From the NCBI GenBank assembly GCA_963661945.1, contig CAVLDP010000013.1, positions 1 through 58,970 of the forward strand: a stretch of 58,970 nucleotides of DNA, in the 5' to 3' direction. Made by a program: the position numbers and the translations under genes. Shown in pieces: positions 25,342-33,835 of this stretch. The stretch is from CAVLDP01 sp963661945 (GTDB taxonomy: Bacteria > Bacillota > Clostridia > Lachnospirales > Lachnospiraceae). Each line of letters begins with the position of its first letter. The stretch's first letter is position 1. The notes beneath the pieces were generated by a model. The model did not search any database, was not told the origin of the DNA, and worked only from the letters and a program-made list of their open reading frames with translations.

Positions 25342-25823
25342 AAGGAAAGCTTCACTTCCCGACCGCTATGCTCGTACTGTCTGCAGCTTACACCTGCTGC
25401 CATAAGCATTCGTCTGGATGCAATCGTAGATGGCATATTTGAATATTTGTCACTATCGTAGATAACTTCTCGTATTCCCGCCTGGATAATAGCCTTGGCG
25501 CATTCATTACATGGGAAAAGGGATACATAGAGCTTGGATCCCTCCAGGCTTCCGCCTCGATAATTTAGAATTGCATTGAGCTCACTATGCGTCGTGTAGA
25601 AATATTTGTTCTCCAGAGGCTCCCCTTCACGATTCCACGGAAATTCATCATCCGAGCATCCCATCGGAAAGCCATTATAGCCCATGGATAATATCTTATT
25701 GTCCTGGCTGACAATGCAAGCGCCCACCTGAGTATTCGGGTCCTTGGACCGCATCCCAGACAGCATAGCCACTCCCATAAAATATTCATCCCAGCTAATA
25801 TAATCCTGACGCTTCTCGCTCAT
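25338..25823 (-). CDS. comEB: dCMP deaminase (ComEB type)
   Basis: A 161-residue zinc deaminase converting dCMP to dUMP for thymidylate synthesis. The zinc site is complete: HSELNAIL (His and catalytic Glu, about residue 79) and PCNECAK (two Cys, about 104). Length matches ComEB-like proteins. It lies 1 bp after the LMW-PTP-like gene and overlaps atpZ by 4 nt, so this nucleotide enzyme is co-transcribed with the ATP synthase. Confidence 0.93.
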   Translation of the reverse strand: MSEKRQDYISWDEYFMGVAMLSGMRSKDPNTQVGACIVSQDNKILSMGYNGFPMGCSDDEFPWNREGEPLENKYFYTTHSELNAILNYRGGSLEGSKLYVSLFPCNECAKAIIQAGIREVIYDSDKYSNMPSTIASRRMLMAAGVSCRQYEHSGREVKLSL

Positions 25824-25824
25824 A

Positions 25825-26310
25825 TTATAGCCCCCATAAAGTAATTAGATTCGTGTCTGTAAGAAGTGGTACCAGCTTCTTCATGGTTTCCTTCAGGATC
25901 TCGAAGCACATACCATAGATCTGAAGATTCTCTCCATAAGGATTCATGATCTCCAGTTCATCCCCAACATAAGCAGATAGAACATATACATTGGCCTCAT
26001 GTGCACTCTCATATCGTTCTATCACTTGAATTCTCCGCTTCTCCTCTAAAACGAAGACGATCGTATCATCTGTAATATCTTCATTCTTCAGTTCTTCAGC
26101 TTGAAAATGATCAAGCTGCATTCCATTGCTTGCAAGAATCGCTTCTACCTTCTGATTCAACGGCTCTGGAAATTGTACAATTAAGCCTCTGCTTAACACC
26201 TCAATATCACTGCCTGCTTCCTCGAGTTGTCTCTTGAGAAGCGCAGCTGCCATTGGCGCTCTGGCATTGCCATTGCCACTGGCGAAAATCACCCTCTTAA
26301 ATTGCCTCAT
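25825..26310 (-). CDS. LMW protein-phosphatase-like protein, catalytic residues lost
   Basis: A 161-residue protein in the place where Bacillus has ywlE (after tsaC). The fold is recognisable: the P-loop region reads VIFASGNGNARAPMAA, against VLFVCTGNTCRSPMAE in active enzymes. The nucleophilic Cys is Ser (codon AGT), the second Cys is Ala and the following Ser is Ala; Arg is kept. In the C-terminal motif the general-acid Asp of DPYG is Asn (EIMNPYGENL, codon AAT). It therefore looks like a pseudophosphatase, possibly a phosphoprotein-binding module. Start ATG at 26310 is 10 bp after tsaC. Confidence 0.75.
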   Translation of the reverse strand: MRQFKRVIFASGNGNARAPMAAALLKRQLEEAGSDIEVLSRGLIVQFPEPLNQKVEAILASNGMQLDHFQAEELKNEDITDDTIVFVLEEKRRIQVIERYESAHEANVYVLSAYVGDELEIMNPYGENLQIYGMCFEILKETMKKLVPLLTDTNLITLWGL

Positions 26311-26320
26311 ACATTATGCC

Positions 26321-27370
26321 CTAAATCTCTATGAATTGATGGCCCGCCGCCTTCAGAAGACGGTTCATAATAGCCTGCCCCATACGCGGTGTCTCAAAGG
26401 ATTCCGAATAAATCACCTCTGTCCCAAGGTCATCAAATTCCCTTAGTATTCCATACAGGTGTCTGGCAATCGCATCTTCATCCGCCCTCTCACCAATCGT
26501 AAGAACGGTATCCGCCAGATAGGAGCCTTCTGTCTCTCTCGTTGCAATGACGCCAACCTTCTTACCTGCTGCCTGATCCATCTGACTTCTTCGATTAATC
26601 TCAGATACCACATCATCACTGTTACCAGAAATGATAGTCAGGCTTCCCTTTGGCGCATAATGGCGATATCTCATGCCTGGCGCTTTCGGCCTCTCCTTGG
26701 ATTCTGCTCCCAGAATTCCCGGATCCATCCGAACCTCTCCGATGACCTCCCGAAGCATATCCTCGGTAATATATCCAGGCCGAAGAATCATCGGAATATC
26801 TTCGGTTAGATCAATAATAGTAGATTCCAGTCCAATCTGAACGGAACCTCCATCAATAATGCAATCGATTCTGCCGGACAAATCAGCCCAAACATGATCT
26901 GCTGTCGTTGGCGATGGCCGACCTGACAAATTAGCGCTTGGTGCCGCAATCATGCAGCCGCTCTCTTCGATAAATGCCCGAGCCACCGGATGCGATGGCA
27001 TACGAACTGCCACAGAATCCAGGCCGCCCGTTGTCTCATACGGGATGACATCATTCTTATTCACAATCATGGTAAGCGGTCCTGGCCAAAACGCTTCATT
27101 TAGCTTCCGAGCCGCTTCCGGAACCTCCGCCGCAATTGCTTCTAATTGGCCAAATTCTGCAATATGAACAATCAATGGATTATCGGATGGCCGTCCCTTG
27201 GCTGCATAAATCTTCGCAGATGCTTCTGCATTCGTAGCATCTCCTCCTAAGCCATAGACTGTCTCTGTTGGAAATGCAACAAGACCGCCATTTCTTAAGA
27301 TCTCTCCTGCCTTCTGCAGGGCCAATCTATCCACGCATTCACTATCAATCGTTATTTTTTCAGTATACAT
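26321..27370 (-). CDS. tsaC: Threonylcarbamoyl-AMP synthase (TsaC/Sua5)
   Basis: A 349-residue enzyme making threonylcarbamoyl-AMP for the t6A37 tRNA modification. The YrdC domain (residues 10-200) has FPTETVYGLGGDATN and KGRPSDNPLIVHI. A linker with GMRYRHYAPKG leads to the C-terminal Sua5 domain, as in the long YwlC-type proteins. It is the first gene of the operon that ends with the first ATP synthase. There is no SD: the -10 TATAAT ends 6 nt before the ATG, which predicts a leaderless mRNA. Confidence 0.95.
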   Translation of the reverse strand: MYTEKITIDSECVDRLALQKAGEILRNGGLVAFPTETVYGLGGDATNAEASAKIYAAKGRPSDNPLIVHIAEFGQLEAIAAEVPEAARKLNEAFWPGPLTMIVNKNDVIPYETTGGLDSVAVRMPSHPVARAFIEESGCMIAAPSANLSGRPSPTTADHVWADLSGRIDCIIDGGSVQIGLESTIIDLTEDIPMILRPGYITEDMLREVIGEVRMDPGILGAESKERPKAPGMRYRHYAPKGSLTIISGNSDDVVSEINRRSQMDQAAGKKVGVIATRETEGSYLADTVLTIGERADEDAIARHLYGILREFDDLGTEVIYSESFETPRMGQAIMNRLLKAAGHQFIEI

Positions 27371-27376
27371 GGCTTC

Positions 27377-27405
27377 ATTATACCATTTTTACAAAAAAAC
27401 ACCAA
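27377..27405 (-). promoter_or_regulatory. Promoter of tsaC-ATP synthase operon 1
   Basis: On the minus strand: -35 TTGGTG (27400-27405), 17-bp spacer, -10 TATAAT (27377-27382). Only GAAGCC separates the -10 from the tsaC ATG, placing the expected +1 on or next to the A of the start codon. Confidence 0.7.
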
Positions 27406-27430
27406 AAATTCGGCAGAATTTGTTAATAAA

Positions 27431-27471
27431 TAAAAGCCAGATAAGTAGACCGCTCATCTACCTACCTGACT
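27431..27471 (-). terminator. Terminator of the second ATP synthase operon
   Basis: The minus-strand RNA forms a 15-bp stem AGUCAGGUAGGUAGA / UCUACUUAUCUGGCU with a 7-nt loop followed by UUUAUUUAUU. It separates the two tandem ATP synthase operons. Confidence 0.88.
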
Positions 27472-27492
27472 TCTATGATTTCACGTATGAAA

Positions 27493-27927
27493 TTATTTGT
27501 TGTAATCAGCCATATGACTTCCTGCACCGACCGCCGCAAGTCTTGCCATTGCACGCGCCAGATTCGCTCTGGAAATATGGTATTCCTGTATACTCTGCTT
27601 CTCAAGAAGCTGTTCCTGGGCACGTTCTAATGCTTCCTGCGCACGAAAGGCATCAATATCCTCCGGCTTCTCGCAGGAATACACGAGAACCTTGGCATCG
27701 CCACCCGGATATACCGTGATGAAGCCATCGGATACAACCGCTGTCTGCCAGCTTCCATCCTCGAGCTGCATACGGATATTTCCTATTTCCACAGCTCCGG
27801 TCATCGGCTCATGATGTCCCATAACGCCAACCTCACCATCTTCACCCTTGAAGATGAACATCTGACATGGACCATTATAGAAGACGCCGTCACAGGCTAT
27901 GATTTCTAGGTTAAATAATGCTGCCAT
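27493..27927 (-). CDS. atpC: F-ATPase subunit epsilon (operon 2)
   Basis: A 144-residue epsilon subunit. The N-terminal sandwich includes EIIACDGVFYNGPCQMFIF and GEVGVMGHHEPMTGAVEIG; the C-terminal helices (EALERAQEQLLEKQS...) are shorter and more polar than in the operon 1 copy. The proteins are clearly paralogous but divergent. Last gene of operon 2, 3 bp after atpD. Confidence 0.94.
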   Translation of the reverse strand: MAALFNLEIIACDGVFYNGPCQMFIFKGEDGEVGVMGHHEPMTGAVEIGNIRMQLEDGSWQTAVVSDGFITVYPGGDAKVLVYSCEKPEDIDAFRAQEALERAQEQLLEKQSIQEYHISRANLARAMARLAAVGAGSHMADYNK

Positions 27928-27930
27928 AGG

Positions 27931-29331
27931 CTACTCTCCTGCAAGCTCTGCTGCTTTCTTCTTCACATCTTCAATCGTTCCAACATTGAAGAATGCAGCC
28001 TCTGGATATTCATCCATCTGACCATCAAGAATTGCCTTGAAGCCCTTAATTGTCTCTTCAACCGGCACAAACTGACCCTTAACACCAGTGAAATTCTCAG
28101 CTACAGAAAATGGTTGTGACAGGAATCTCTGAATCTTACGTGCTCTGAAGACTGTCGTCTTATCTTCGTCTGACAGCTCTTCCATGCCGAGGATTGCAAT
28201 AATATCCTGGAGTTCCTTATATTTCTGAAGAATCTCCTGTACACGACGGGCTACATTATAATGCTCCTCACCAACTACATCTGGCTCGAGAATTCGAGAG
28301 GTCGACTCCAGCGGATCCACTGCCGGATAGATACCAAGCTCTACAATCTTACGAGATAGAACGGTTGTTGCATCCAAATGTGAGAAAGTTGTTGCAGGAG
28401 CTGGGTCTGTCAAATCGTCCGCTGGTACATATACTGCCTGCACCGATGTGATGGAACCATTTGTCGTAGATGCGATTCTCTCCTGCAGCTCGCCCAAGTC
28501 AGTAGCCAGGGTTGGCTGATAACCTACCGCTGATGGCATACGACCAAGAAGAGATGACACCTCGGAACCAGCCTGCACAAAACGGAAGATATTATCTATG
28601 AAGAGAAGCACATCCTGATTCTTCACATCACGGAAATACTCAGCCATGGTAAGACCCGTCTCAGCAACACGCATACGAGATCCTGGTGGCTCATTCATCT
28701 GACCAAAGACCAAGGCTGTCTTATCTAGAACGCCCGACTCAGCCATCTCTGTCCAGAGATCATTTCCCTCACGAGAACGCTCGCCAACACCGGTAAAGAT
28801 AGAATATCCACCAGATTCTGTTGCGATGTTATGAATGAGCTCCTGAATGAGGACCGTCTTACCAACACCAGCGCCGCCGAAGAGACCGATTTTACCACCC
28901 TTGGCATATGGCGCCAGAAGGTCGATAACCTTGATACCAGTCTCCAGCATCTCTACAACCGGACTCTGCTGGTCGAAAGTAGGTGGCTCCCTGTGAATGG
29001 ACCAATGCTCCTCATCATCAAGTGAAGCTCCGCCATCCAGAGTATCACCTAATACATTGAATAGTCGCCCAAGCGTCTTCTCGCCAACTGGAACCGTAAT
29101 AGAGTCTCCTGTTGCGATGACCTCCATGTCTCGATAGAGTCCTTCAGAAGGTCCAAGCATAATACAACGAACAACGCCATCTCCAGTATGCTGCGCAACC
29201 TCCATCACTCGTTTTTCTTCCCCTACCATAACATATAGGGCATCTTTTATGGCAGGTAAGCTACTATCATTAAATTCTACGTCCACAACCGGTCCGGAAA
29301 CCTGGACGATTTTTCCTTTTGTCTGTGACAT
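27931..29331 (-). CDS. atpD: F-ATPase subunit beta (operon 2)
   Basis: A 466-residue catalytic subunit with P-loop GGAGVGKT, GVGERSREGNDLW, Walker B LLFIDNIFRFVQAGSEV and the regulatory loop EELSDED (about residue 395). Catalytic residues look intact, so this second F1 should be functional. Gene order atpG-atpD-atpC is standard; only 1 bp separates it from atpG. Confidence 0.97.
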   Translation of the reverse strand: MSQTKGKIVQVSGPVVDVEFNDSSLPAIKDALYVMVGEEKRVMEVAQHTGDGVVRCIMLGPSEGLYRDMEVIATGDSITVPVGEKTLGRLFNVLGDTLDGGASLDDEEHWSIHREPPTFDQQSPVVEMLETGIKVIDLLAPYAKGGKIGLFGGAGVGKTVLIQELIHNIATESGGYSIFTGVGERSREGNDLWTEMAESGVLDKTALVFGQMNEPPGSRMRVAETGLTMAEYFRDVKNQDVLLFIDNIFRFVQAGSEVSSLLGRMPSAVGYQPTLATDLGELQERIASTTNGSITSVQAVYVPADDLTDPAPATTFSHLDATTVLSRKIVELGIYPAVDPLESTSRILEPDVVGEEHYNVARRVQEILQKYKELQDIIAILGMEELSDEDKTTVFRARKIQRFLSQPFSVAENFTGVKGQFVPVEETIKGFKAILDGQMDEYPEAAFFNVGTIEDVKKKAAELAGE

Positions 29332-29332
29332 T

Positions 29333-30358
29333 TTACCTCACCTTATTTGCTTTCTTTTTCTTCTTAGCTCTCAGTGCTTTGGCACCGCCTACCACCTCGG
29401 TTATCTCCTGTGTGATTGCGGCCTGTCGCACTCTGTTGTATTCAATGGATAATTCATGAAGCATGCTCTCTGCATTGTCAGTCGCCGACTGCATTGCCAT
29501 CATTCTTGCATTCTCCTCGCTGGCAGAACACTCTACAAGCGCACCATATACGAAGCCCGTAAAGTAGTTATACACCAGGTGTGAGAGGATGCGCTCCGGC
29601 GATGGATAGAGAGAATAGAAATCATTTCCACGATTCGTAATTGCCTCATACTCATAAGTATTCAGGTTATGAACGTGCTTCGAGGAATCCTGAAGCTCTA
29701 TCGCAGCCTTGGTCTGGCCTTCTGTGTCTTCCGTAATCTCAAGTGCTTTCTCCTTCATGAAGGCATGAGTCTTCAACGGAAGCAGACGCTCGACACAGGT
29801 TTCCTGCGCTACCGAATTAATCATTTTCGTGTAAATGATATCAATTCGATCAAGCTGACCATCGCGATACAAGCCAACCAGCTGCTCCGTGATTACTCTG
29901 GCTCTGTGCATTGACGGATTCGTTGCGGTGAACCGAAAGTCCGGCTCCACCCGATATCCCTGGTTTAGAAAGAAGGATCTACCTACCTCTCCAACGACAT
30001 AGAGCTTATAATCTTCTCTCGTCGGATCACCGATTCTCTCCATCGCAAGCTTAATCGCATTGTGATTGTAGGCACCCGCCATTCCCTTATCGCCCGTAAT
30101 GACGATAAATCCGTGCATCTTGACTTCTTCCATCTCATCAGACTGACGATTGTCAAAATAGATATGCTGAATATTGGGGAAATGAGACAAGGTATCCGCA
30201 ATACCCTCCTGCACGCCGAAGAAAAATGGCTCTGTCTCAGCCAACTTCTGCTTGGCCTTTCTAAGCTTCATAGAAGACATCATGTACATGGCCTTTGTGA
30301 TCTTCATGGTATCCTGAATACTGTTTATTCTATCCTGGATTTCCTTTGCATTTGCCAT
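29333..30358 (-). CDS. atpG: F-ATPase subunit gamma, long form (operon 2)
   Basis: A 341-residue gamma subunit, about 55 residues longer than the operon 1 copy. The terminal coiled-coil helices are present (SIQDTMKITKAMYMMSSMKLRKAKQ and SIEYNRVRQAAITQEITEVVGGAKAL). The extra length comes from an insertion in the globular part (about residues 210-260, containing LEITEDTEGQTK) and a C-terminal lysine-rich tail (RAKKKKKANKVR). The gene lies 3 bp after the delta-alpha fusion gene. The insert and tail could change coupling or regulation, but this is speculation. Confidence 0.93.
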   Translation of the reverse strand: MANAKEIQDRINSIQDTMKITKAMYMMSSMKLRKAKQKLAETEPFFFGVQEGIADTLSHFPNIQHIYFDNRQSDEMEEVKMHGFIVITGDKGMAGAYNHNAIKLAMERIGDPTREDYKLYVVGEVGRSFFLNQGYRVEPDFRFTATNPSMHRARVITEQLVGLYRDGQLDRIDIIYTKMINSVAQETCVERLLPLKTHAFMKEKALEITEDTEGQTKAAIELQDSSKHVHNLNTYEYEAITNRGNDFYSLYPSPERILSHLVYNYFTGFVYGALVECSASEENARMMAMQSATDNAESMLHELSIEYNRVRQAAITQEITEVVGGAKALRAKKKKKANKVR

Positions 30359-30361
30359 GGT

Positions 30362-32377
30362 CTACTCCCGATTCTTCTTAAACTCTCCTGCTGCTTCAAT
30401 AATTGCTTCCTTGATCTCATCCGTCAGATCCTTGCTGGTCTCAAGCGCCGTAATTAGATCCGGATGCTCATTTGCAAAGAAGGTAAGCATATCTGACCGG
30501 AAGCTCTTCACAGAAGATGCATCAAGGTCTGAGAAGATATGTGCATTGGCAGCTACCAGTACAATAACCTGTTCTGCCATGGAAAATGGTCGATTCAGCG
30601 GCTGCTTCAGAAGCTCCATAAGAGCGCGGCCATGAGACAATTGTCTCTTCGTCGCATCATCCAGATCCGATGAGAACTGGGTGAAGACTTCCATCTCACG
30701 ATACTGAGCCAAGTCGATACGAATAGAACCTGCTGCCTTCTTCATAGCCTTGGTCTGAGCTGCGCCACCTACACGAGATACGGACAAACCAACATTTACC
30801 GCAGGACGCTGACCCGCGTTAAACAGCTGTGATTCCAGGAATATCTGACCATCAGTAATCGAGATTACATTGGTCGGAATGTAGGCAGACAAGTCACCCG
30901 CCTGGGTCTCAATAATCGGAAGGGCTGTAATAGAGCCGCCGCCCGCCTCTGGCAAGATTCGTGCCGAACGCTCCAGAAGTCTGGAATGCAGGTAGAAGAC
31001 ATCACCTGGATAAGCCTCACGTCCTGGAGAACGCTCCAGAAGTAGTGATATCGCTCTATATGCTACTGCGTGCTTCGACAGATCATCATATACAATAAGT
31101 ACATCTCTGCCCTTATACATGAAGTACTCTGCAAGAGCAGTACCTGAATATGGAGCCAGATACTGAAGTGGCGCTGGATCCGATGCAGTTGCTGATACCA
31201 CAATCGTATAATCAAGCGCGCCCTGATCCTTCAGGGTATTCACAAGCTTTGCAACGGTAGATGCCTTCTGGCCAATCGCAACATAGATACAGACTACACC
31301 CTTACCCTTCTGGTTAATGATCGTATCCGTAGCAATGGAGGTCTTACCAGTCTGACGATCGCCAATGATAAGCTCTCTCTGACCTCTACCAATTGGGAAC
31401 ATGGAATCGATTGCCAGAAGTCCCGTCTCCATTGGCTGAGACACTGACTTTCTATCTACGATCGATGGAGCTGGGCACTCTACAGGTCTGTAGTCATCCG
31501 CCTCAATCTCTCCTAGTCCATCGATTGGTGAACCAAGCGCATCCACAATACGTCCGAGGAAGGCATCACCTGTTGGTATTCCGGCCATCTTGCCAGTACG
31601 AACCACCTGTGTTCCTTCATGAACTCCTGTATCGCGGCCAAACAGGATAACTCCGATTTCATCGCGACGCACATCCTGCACCATACCCTTGATGCCGTTG
31701 TCAAAAAGGACAATCTCTCCATAAAAAGCATGGTCGATACCATCTACATTGGCGATACCGTCACCAACCCAGTTTACAGTACCAACTTCCTTATTCTTTG
31801 CCTCCAGCTCGAAGTCTTCAATACTTGCAGCAAGAATAGAGAGTACACTCTTGGCCGATGGCGCTGCTCCAACGGTCTTTGAAATAGAGTCCGCAAGCTG
31901 ATTTATACGGCCCTGCTCGCTCCAGTCATATTCCTTACCATCCGCTGTCAGTACAAATCCACTCTTTAGAGATGGATCCTCTTCAATCTCGAGGTTGATA
32001 TCATGTTTGCCAAATTCCTTGGCCAAAAACTTCTTGATGCCATCTAACTGCTCATCGGTAGGTGGTGTCACATAGCGAAGTGTCGCACTTCCCACCTTGG
32101 CTTCCTGATTCTTAATCAGCTCAATTAGGGCTTCCTGTACATCATCTAGGCAATCAAAATCGCCGTTTGTGCACAGACGCTTCAGGAAATTGCGTATATC
32201 GTGTGGAAATATTCTGTCAATCACGATTTCTTTCTTGGCCATAGAGACGGTAGGATCACTTAACTCCTCGTCTATGGCTGGTACTGCTTCCATAATAGAA
32301 ACAGCTGTTTCAAGCAATCTCTTCGCGTCAGATAAGCTGCTTAAGTCCATGGCATAATTCATAGCCTTTTCTGTCAC
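30362..32377 (-). CDS. atpHA: F-ATPase delta-alpha fusion protein (operon 2)
   Basis: A single uninterrupted 671-codon frame. Residues 1 to about 170 are a complete OSCP/delta subunit with both the N-terminal helical domain (ELSDPTVSMAKKEIVIDRIF) and the C-terminal motif (EEDPSLKSGFVLTADGKEYD). From about residue 180 a full alpha subunit follows: EVGTVNWVGDGIANVDGID, P-loop GDRQTGKTS (339-347), AIGQKASTVA and PAVNVGLSVSRVGGAAQ. No separate delta gene exists in operon 2. I choose GTG at 32375-32377, preceded by AGGTGA at 6 nt; another GTG lies 9 nt upstream at 32386 within the atpF end. I see no in-frame ATG, GTG or TTG near the junction from which alpha alone could start. Confidence 0.93.
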   Translation of the reverse strand: MTEKAMNYAMDLSSLSDAKRLLETAVSIMEAVPAIDEELSDPTVSMAKKEIVIDRIFPHDIRNFLKRLCTNGDFDCLDDVQEALIELIKNQEAKVGSATLRYVTPPTDEQLDGIKKFLAKEFGKHDINLEIEEDPSLKSGFVLTADGKEYDWSEQGRINQLADSISKTVGAAPSAKSVLSILAASIEDFELEAKNKEVGTVNWVGDGIANVDGIDHAFYGEIVLFDNGIKGMVQDVRRDEIGVILFGRDTGVHEGTQVVRTGKMAGIPTGDAFLGRIVDALGSPIDGLGEIEADDYRPVECPAPSIVDRKSVSQPMETGLLAIDSMFPIGRGQRELIIGDRQTGKTSIATDTIINQKGKGVVCIYVAIGQKASTVAKLVNTLKDQGALDYTIVVSATASDPAPLQYLAPYSGTALAEYFMYKGRDVLIVYDDLSKHAVAYRAISLLLERSPGREAYPGDVFYLHSRLLERSARILPEAGGGSITALPIIETQAGDLSAYIPTNVISITDGQIFLESQLFNAGQRPAVNVGLSVSRVGGAAQTKAMKKAAGSIRIDLAQYREMEVFTQFSSDLDDATKRQLSHGRALMELLKQPLNRPFSMAEQVIVLVAANAHIFSDLDASSVKSFRSDMLTFFANEHPDLITALETSKDLTDEIKEAIIEAAGEFKKNRE

Positions 32378-32378
32378 T

Positions 32379-32861
32379 TTATTCACCTGCTTTACCTATA
32401 AATTCACTCAACAGGTCGCTGTCAATTTCAGCGCCCGACTTGCTTCCAACCACTTTGGTAGCAGCATTTACAACCAAATCTCCGATTTCTTTCTTCGCAG
32501 AAGAAATGATTTTATCCTTTTCATTGTTGGCTGTAATGACTGCCTCATCATGGATCTTATGAGCCTCAGCATTTGCCTGACCTACGATGGTCTGATACTC
32601 AGCATTTGCCTTATTTCTTGCCTCTGCAATAATCTGCTTCTTCTCTGTCTCAGCCAAGGACAGCTTCTCTTCATAGGATGCTGCCAGCTCCTTTGCCTTC
32701 GCTGACTCTTCCGTGGCCTTATCATACTCCTCATTTGCTTCCTTCTGGCGCTGCTCTATGATGGCGCCGATTGGCTTGAAGAAGAAAACCCGAAAAGCTA
32801 CATAGAGAATGAGAAGATTGATTACTGTAAAAGCAATATTCCAAAATGAAACATTGATCAT
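32379..32861 (-). CDS. atpF: F-ATPase subunit b (operon 2)
   Basis: A 160-residue peripheral stalk subunit: N-terminal membrane helix FWNIAFTVINLLILYVAFRVFF followed by a long helix rich in Glu, Lys and Ala. Its stop directly precedes the GTG of the delta-alpha fusion gene. In this enzyme the b dimer would have to contact a delta domain that is covalently attached to alpha. Confidence 0.95.
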   Translation of the reverse strand: MINVSFWNIAFTVINLLILYVAFRVFFFKPIGAIIEQRQKEANEEYDKATEESAKAKELAASYEEKLSLAETEKKQIIAEARNKANAEYQTIVGQANAEAHKIHDEAVITANNEKDKIISSAKKEIGDLVVNAATKVVGSKSGAEIDSDLLSEFIGKAGE

Positions 32862-32882
32862 CCTTTTACCTCTGCCTTATTC

Positions 32883-33104
32883 CTATAACATGATGATGAT
32901 AAGAAGTGCGATAACGAAACCATAAATAGCAGTTGCCTCTGCAAGCGCACAACCAAGAATCAGGTTCTTCGTAATCTTACTCTCTGCCTCTGGCTGTCTG
33001 GCTGTTGCTTCACATGCCTTACCTGTTGCAACACCAATACCAATACCTGCGCCAACACCTGTAATAACTGCAATTGCTGCTCCGATTGCGATAACTGTAT
33101 TCAT
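32883..33104 (-). CDS. atpE: F-ATPase subunit c, predicted H+-type (operon 2)
   Basis: A 73-residue rotor proteolipid with the polar loop ARQPEAESK. The ion-binding Glu is E56 (LAEATAIYG). At the positions of the Na+ ligands it has Ile23 instead of Gln, Leu54 instead of Val and Ala57 instead of Ser/Thr, keeping only Thr58 and Tyr61. That pattern fits proton binding, in contrast to the operon 1 c subunit. Confidence 0.95.
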   Translation of the reverse strand: MNTVIAIGAAIAVITGVGAGIGIGVATGKACEATARQPEAESKITKNLILGCALAEATAIYGFVIALLIIIML

Positions 33105-33145
33105 TTCTTTTTCTCCTTTGATATAAAAATTTAATTACTAATTCA

Positions 33146-33835
33146 CTACTCAACCGCTTCCTTAATGTACAAGGACGTAAGGAAGACAAACACATAAGCC
33201 TGAAGCAAGCCATCAAAGATATCGAAGTACAGACTGCATACCGCCGGAACGATAGCCGGTACTACAATCTTGAGGAGCTCCATAATTACGAATGCACCAA
33301 GTACATTTCCGAAGAGTCGCATACACAAGGACAAAGGCCTCGTAAATACGTCGAGAATGTTAAATGGTGTGACAATGGCGACTGGCTCAGTAAAATTATG
33401 GAGCCATTTCTTCACGCCATGCTGGTAAATACCAGCCGCTTCAACCAGCACAATGCTCATTAGCGCTAAGGCCGCTGTGACGTTGAGGTCCTTGGTCGGA
33501 GACTTGAAGCCTACCAGACCCATGACATTAGAGAGTCCGATAAAGATCAGCACCGTAGTAAGATACAGTGTATATTTCTTCGCTTCCTCTCCAAGCATTC
33601 CCTCCACCATACCAGTGAGCTTAGTGTAAATGAGTTCGGCCACTGCTTGTCTCTTGCTGATATCCCGAGTCCTAAGTCCTCGAGTCAAGAAAATTGCCAG
33701 ACCGATGAGAATTGCCATAACAATCCAGGTAACCACAACCGACTCCAGTATCGGAATTCCGCCGAAAATCGGGATGGTAAACACCGTCTCGCAATTGAGC
33801 TCAGCAATAAGCTCTTCTCCTAAAGACGAACTCAA
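33146..33835 (-). CDS. atpB: F-ATPase subunit a (operon 2)
   Basis: A 229-residue stator membrane subunit with five to six helices; the essential Arg is in PLSLCMRLFGNVLGAFVIM (about residue 170). It begins with TTG (33833-33835), preceded by AAGGAGGTG at 5 nt. This TTG overlaps the TGA of an 11-codon leader ORF (TTGA). No atpI or atpZ precedes it. First structural gene of operon 2. Confidence 0.93.
   Translation of the reverse strand: MSSSLGEELIAELNCETVFTIPIFGGIPILESVVVTWIVMAILIGLAIFLTRGLRTRDISKRQAVAELIYTKLTGMVEGMLGEEAKKYTLYLTTVLIFIGLSNVMGLVGFKSPTKDLNVTAALALMSIVLVEAAGIYQHGVKKWLHNFTEPVAIVTPFNILDVFTRPLSLCMRLFGNVLGAFVIMELLKIVVPAIVPAVCSLYFDIFDGLLQAYVFVFLTSLYIKEAVE

Noticed and set aside
31780..31900. 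Internal start for a free alpha subunit in the delta-alpha gene
   Set aside because: No in-frame ATG, GTG or TTG lies near the junction; a GGAGG there is not followed by a usable in-frame start.
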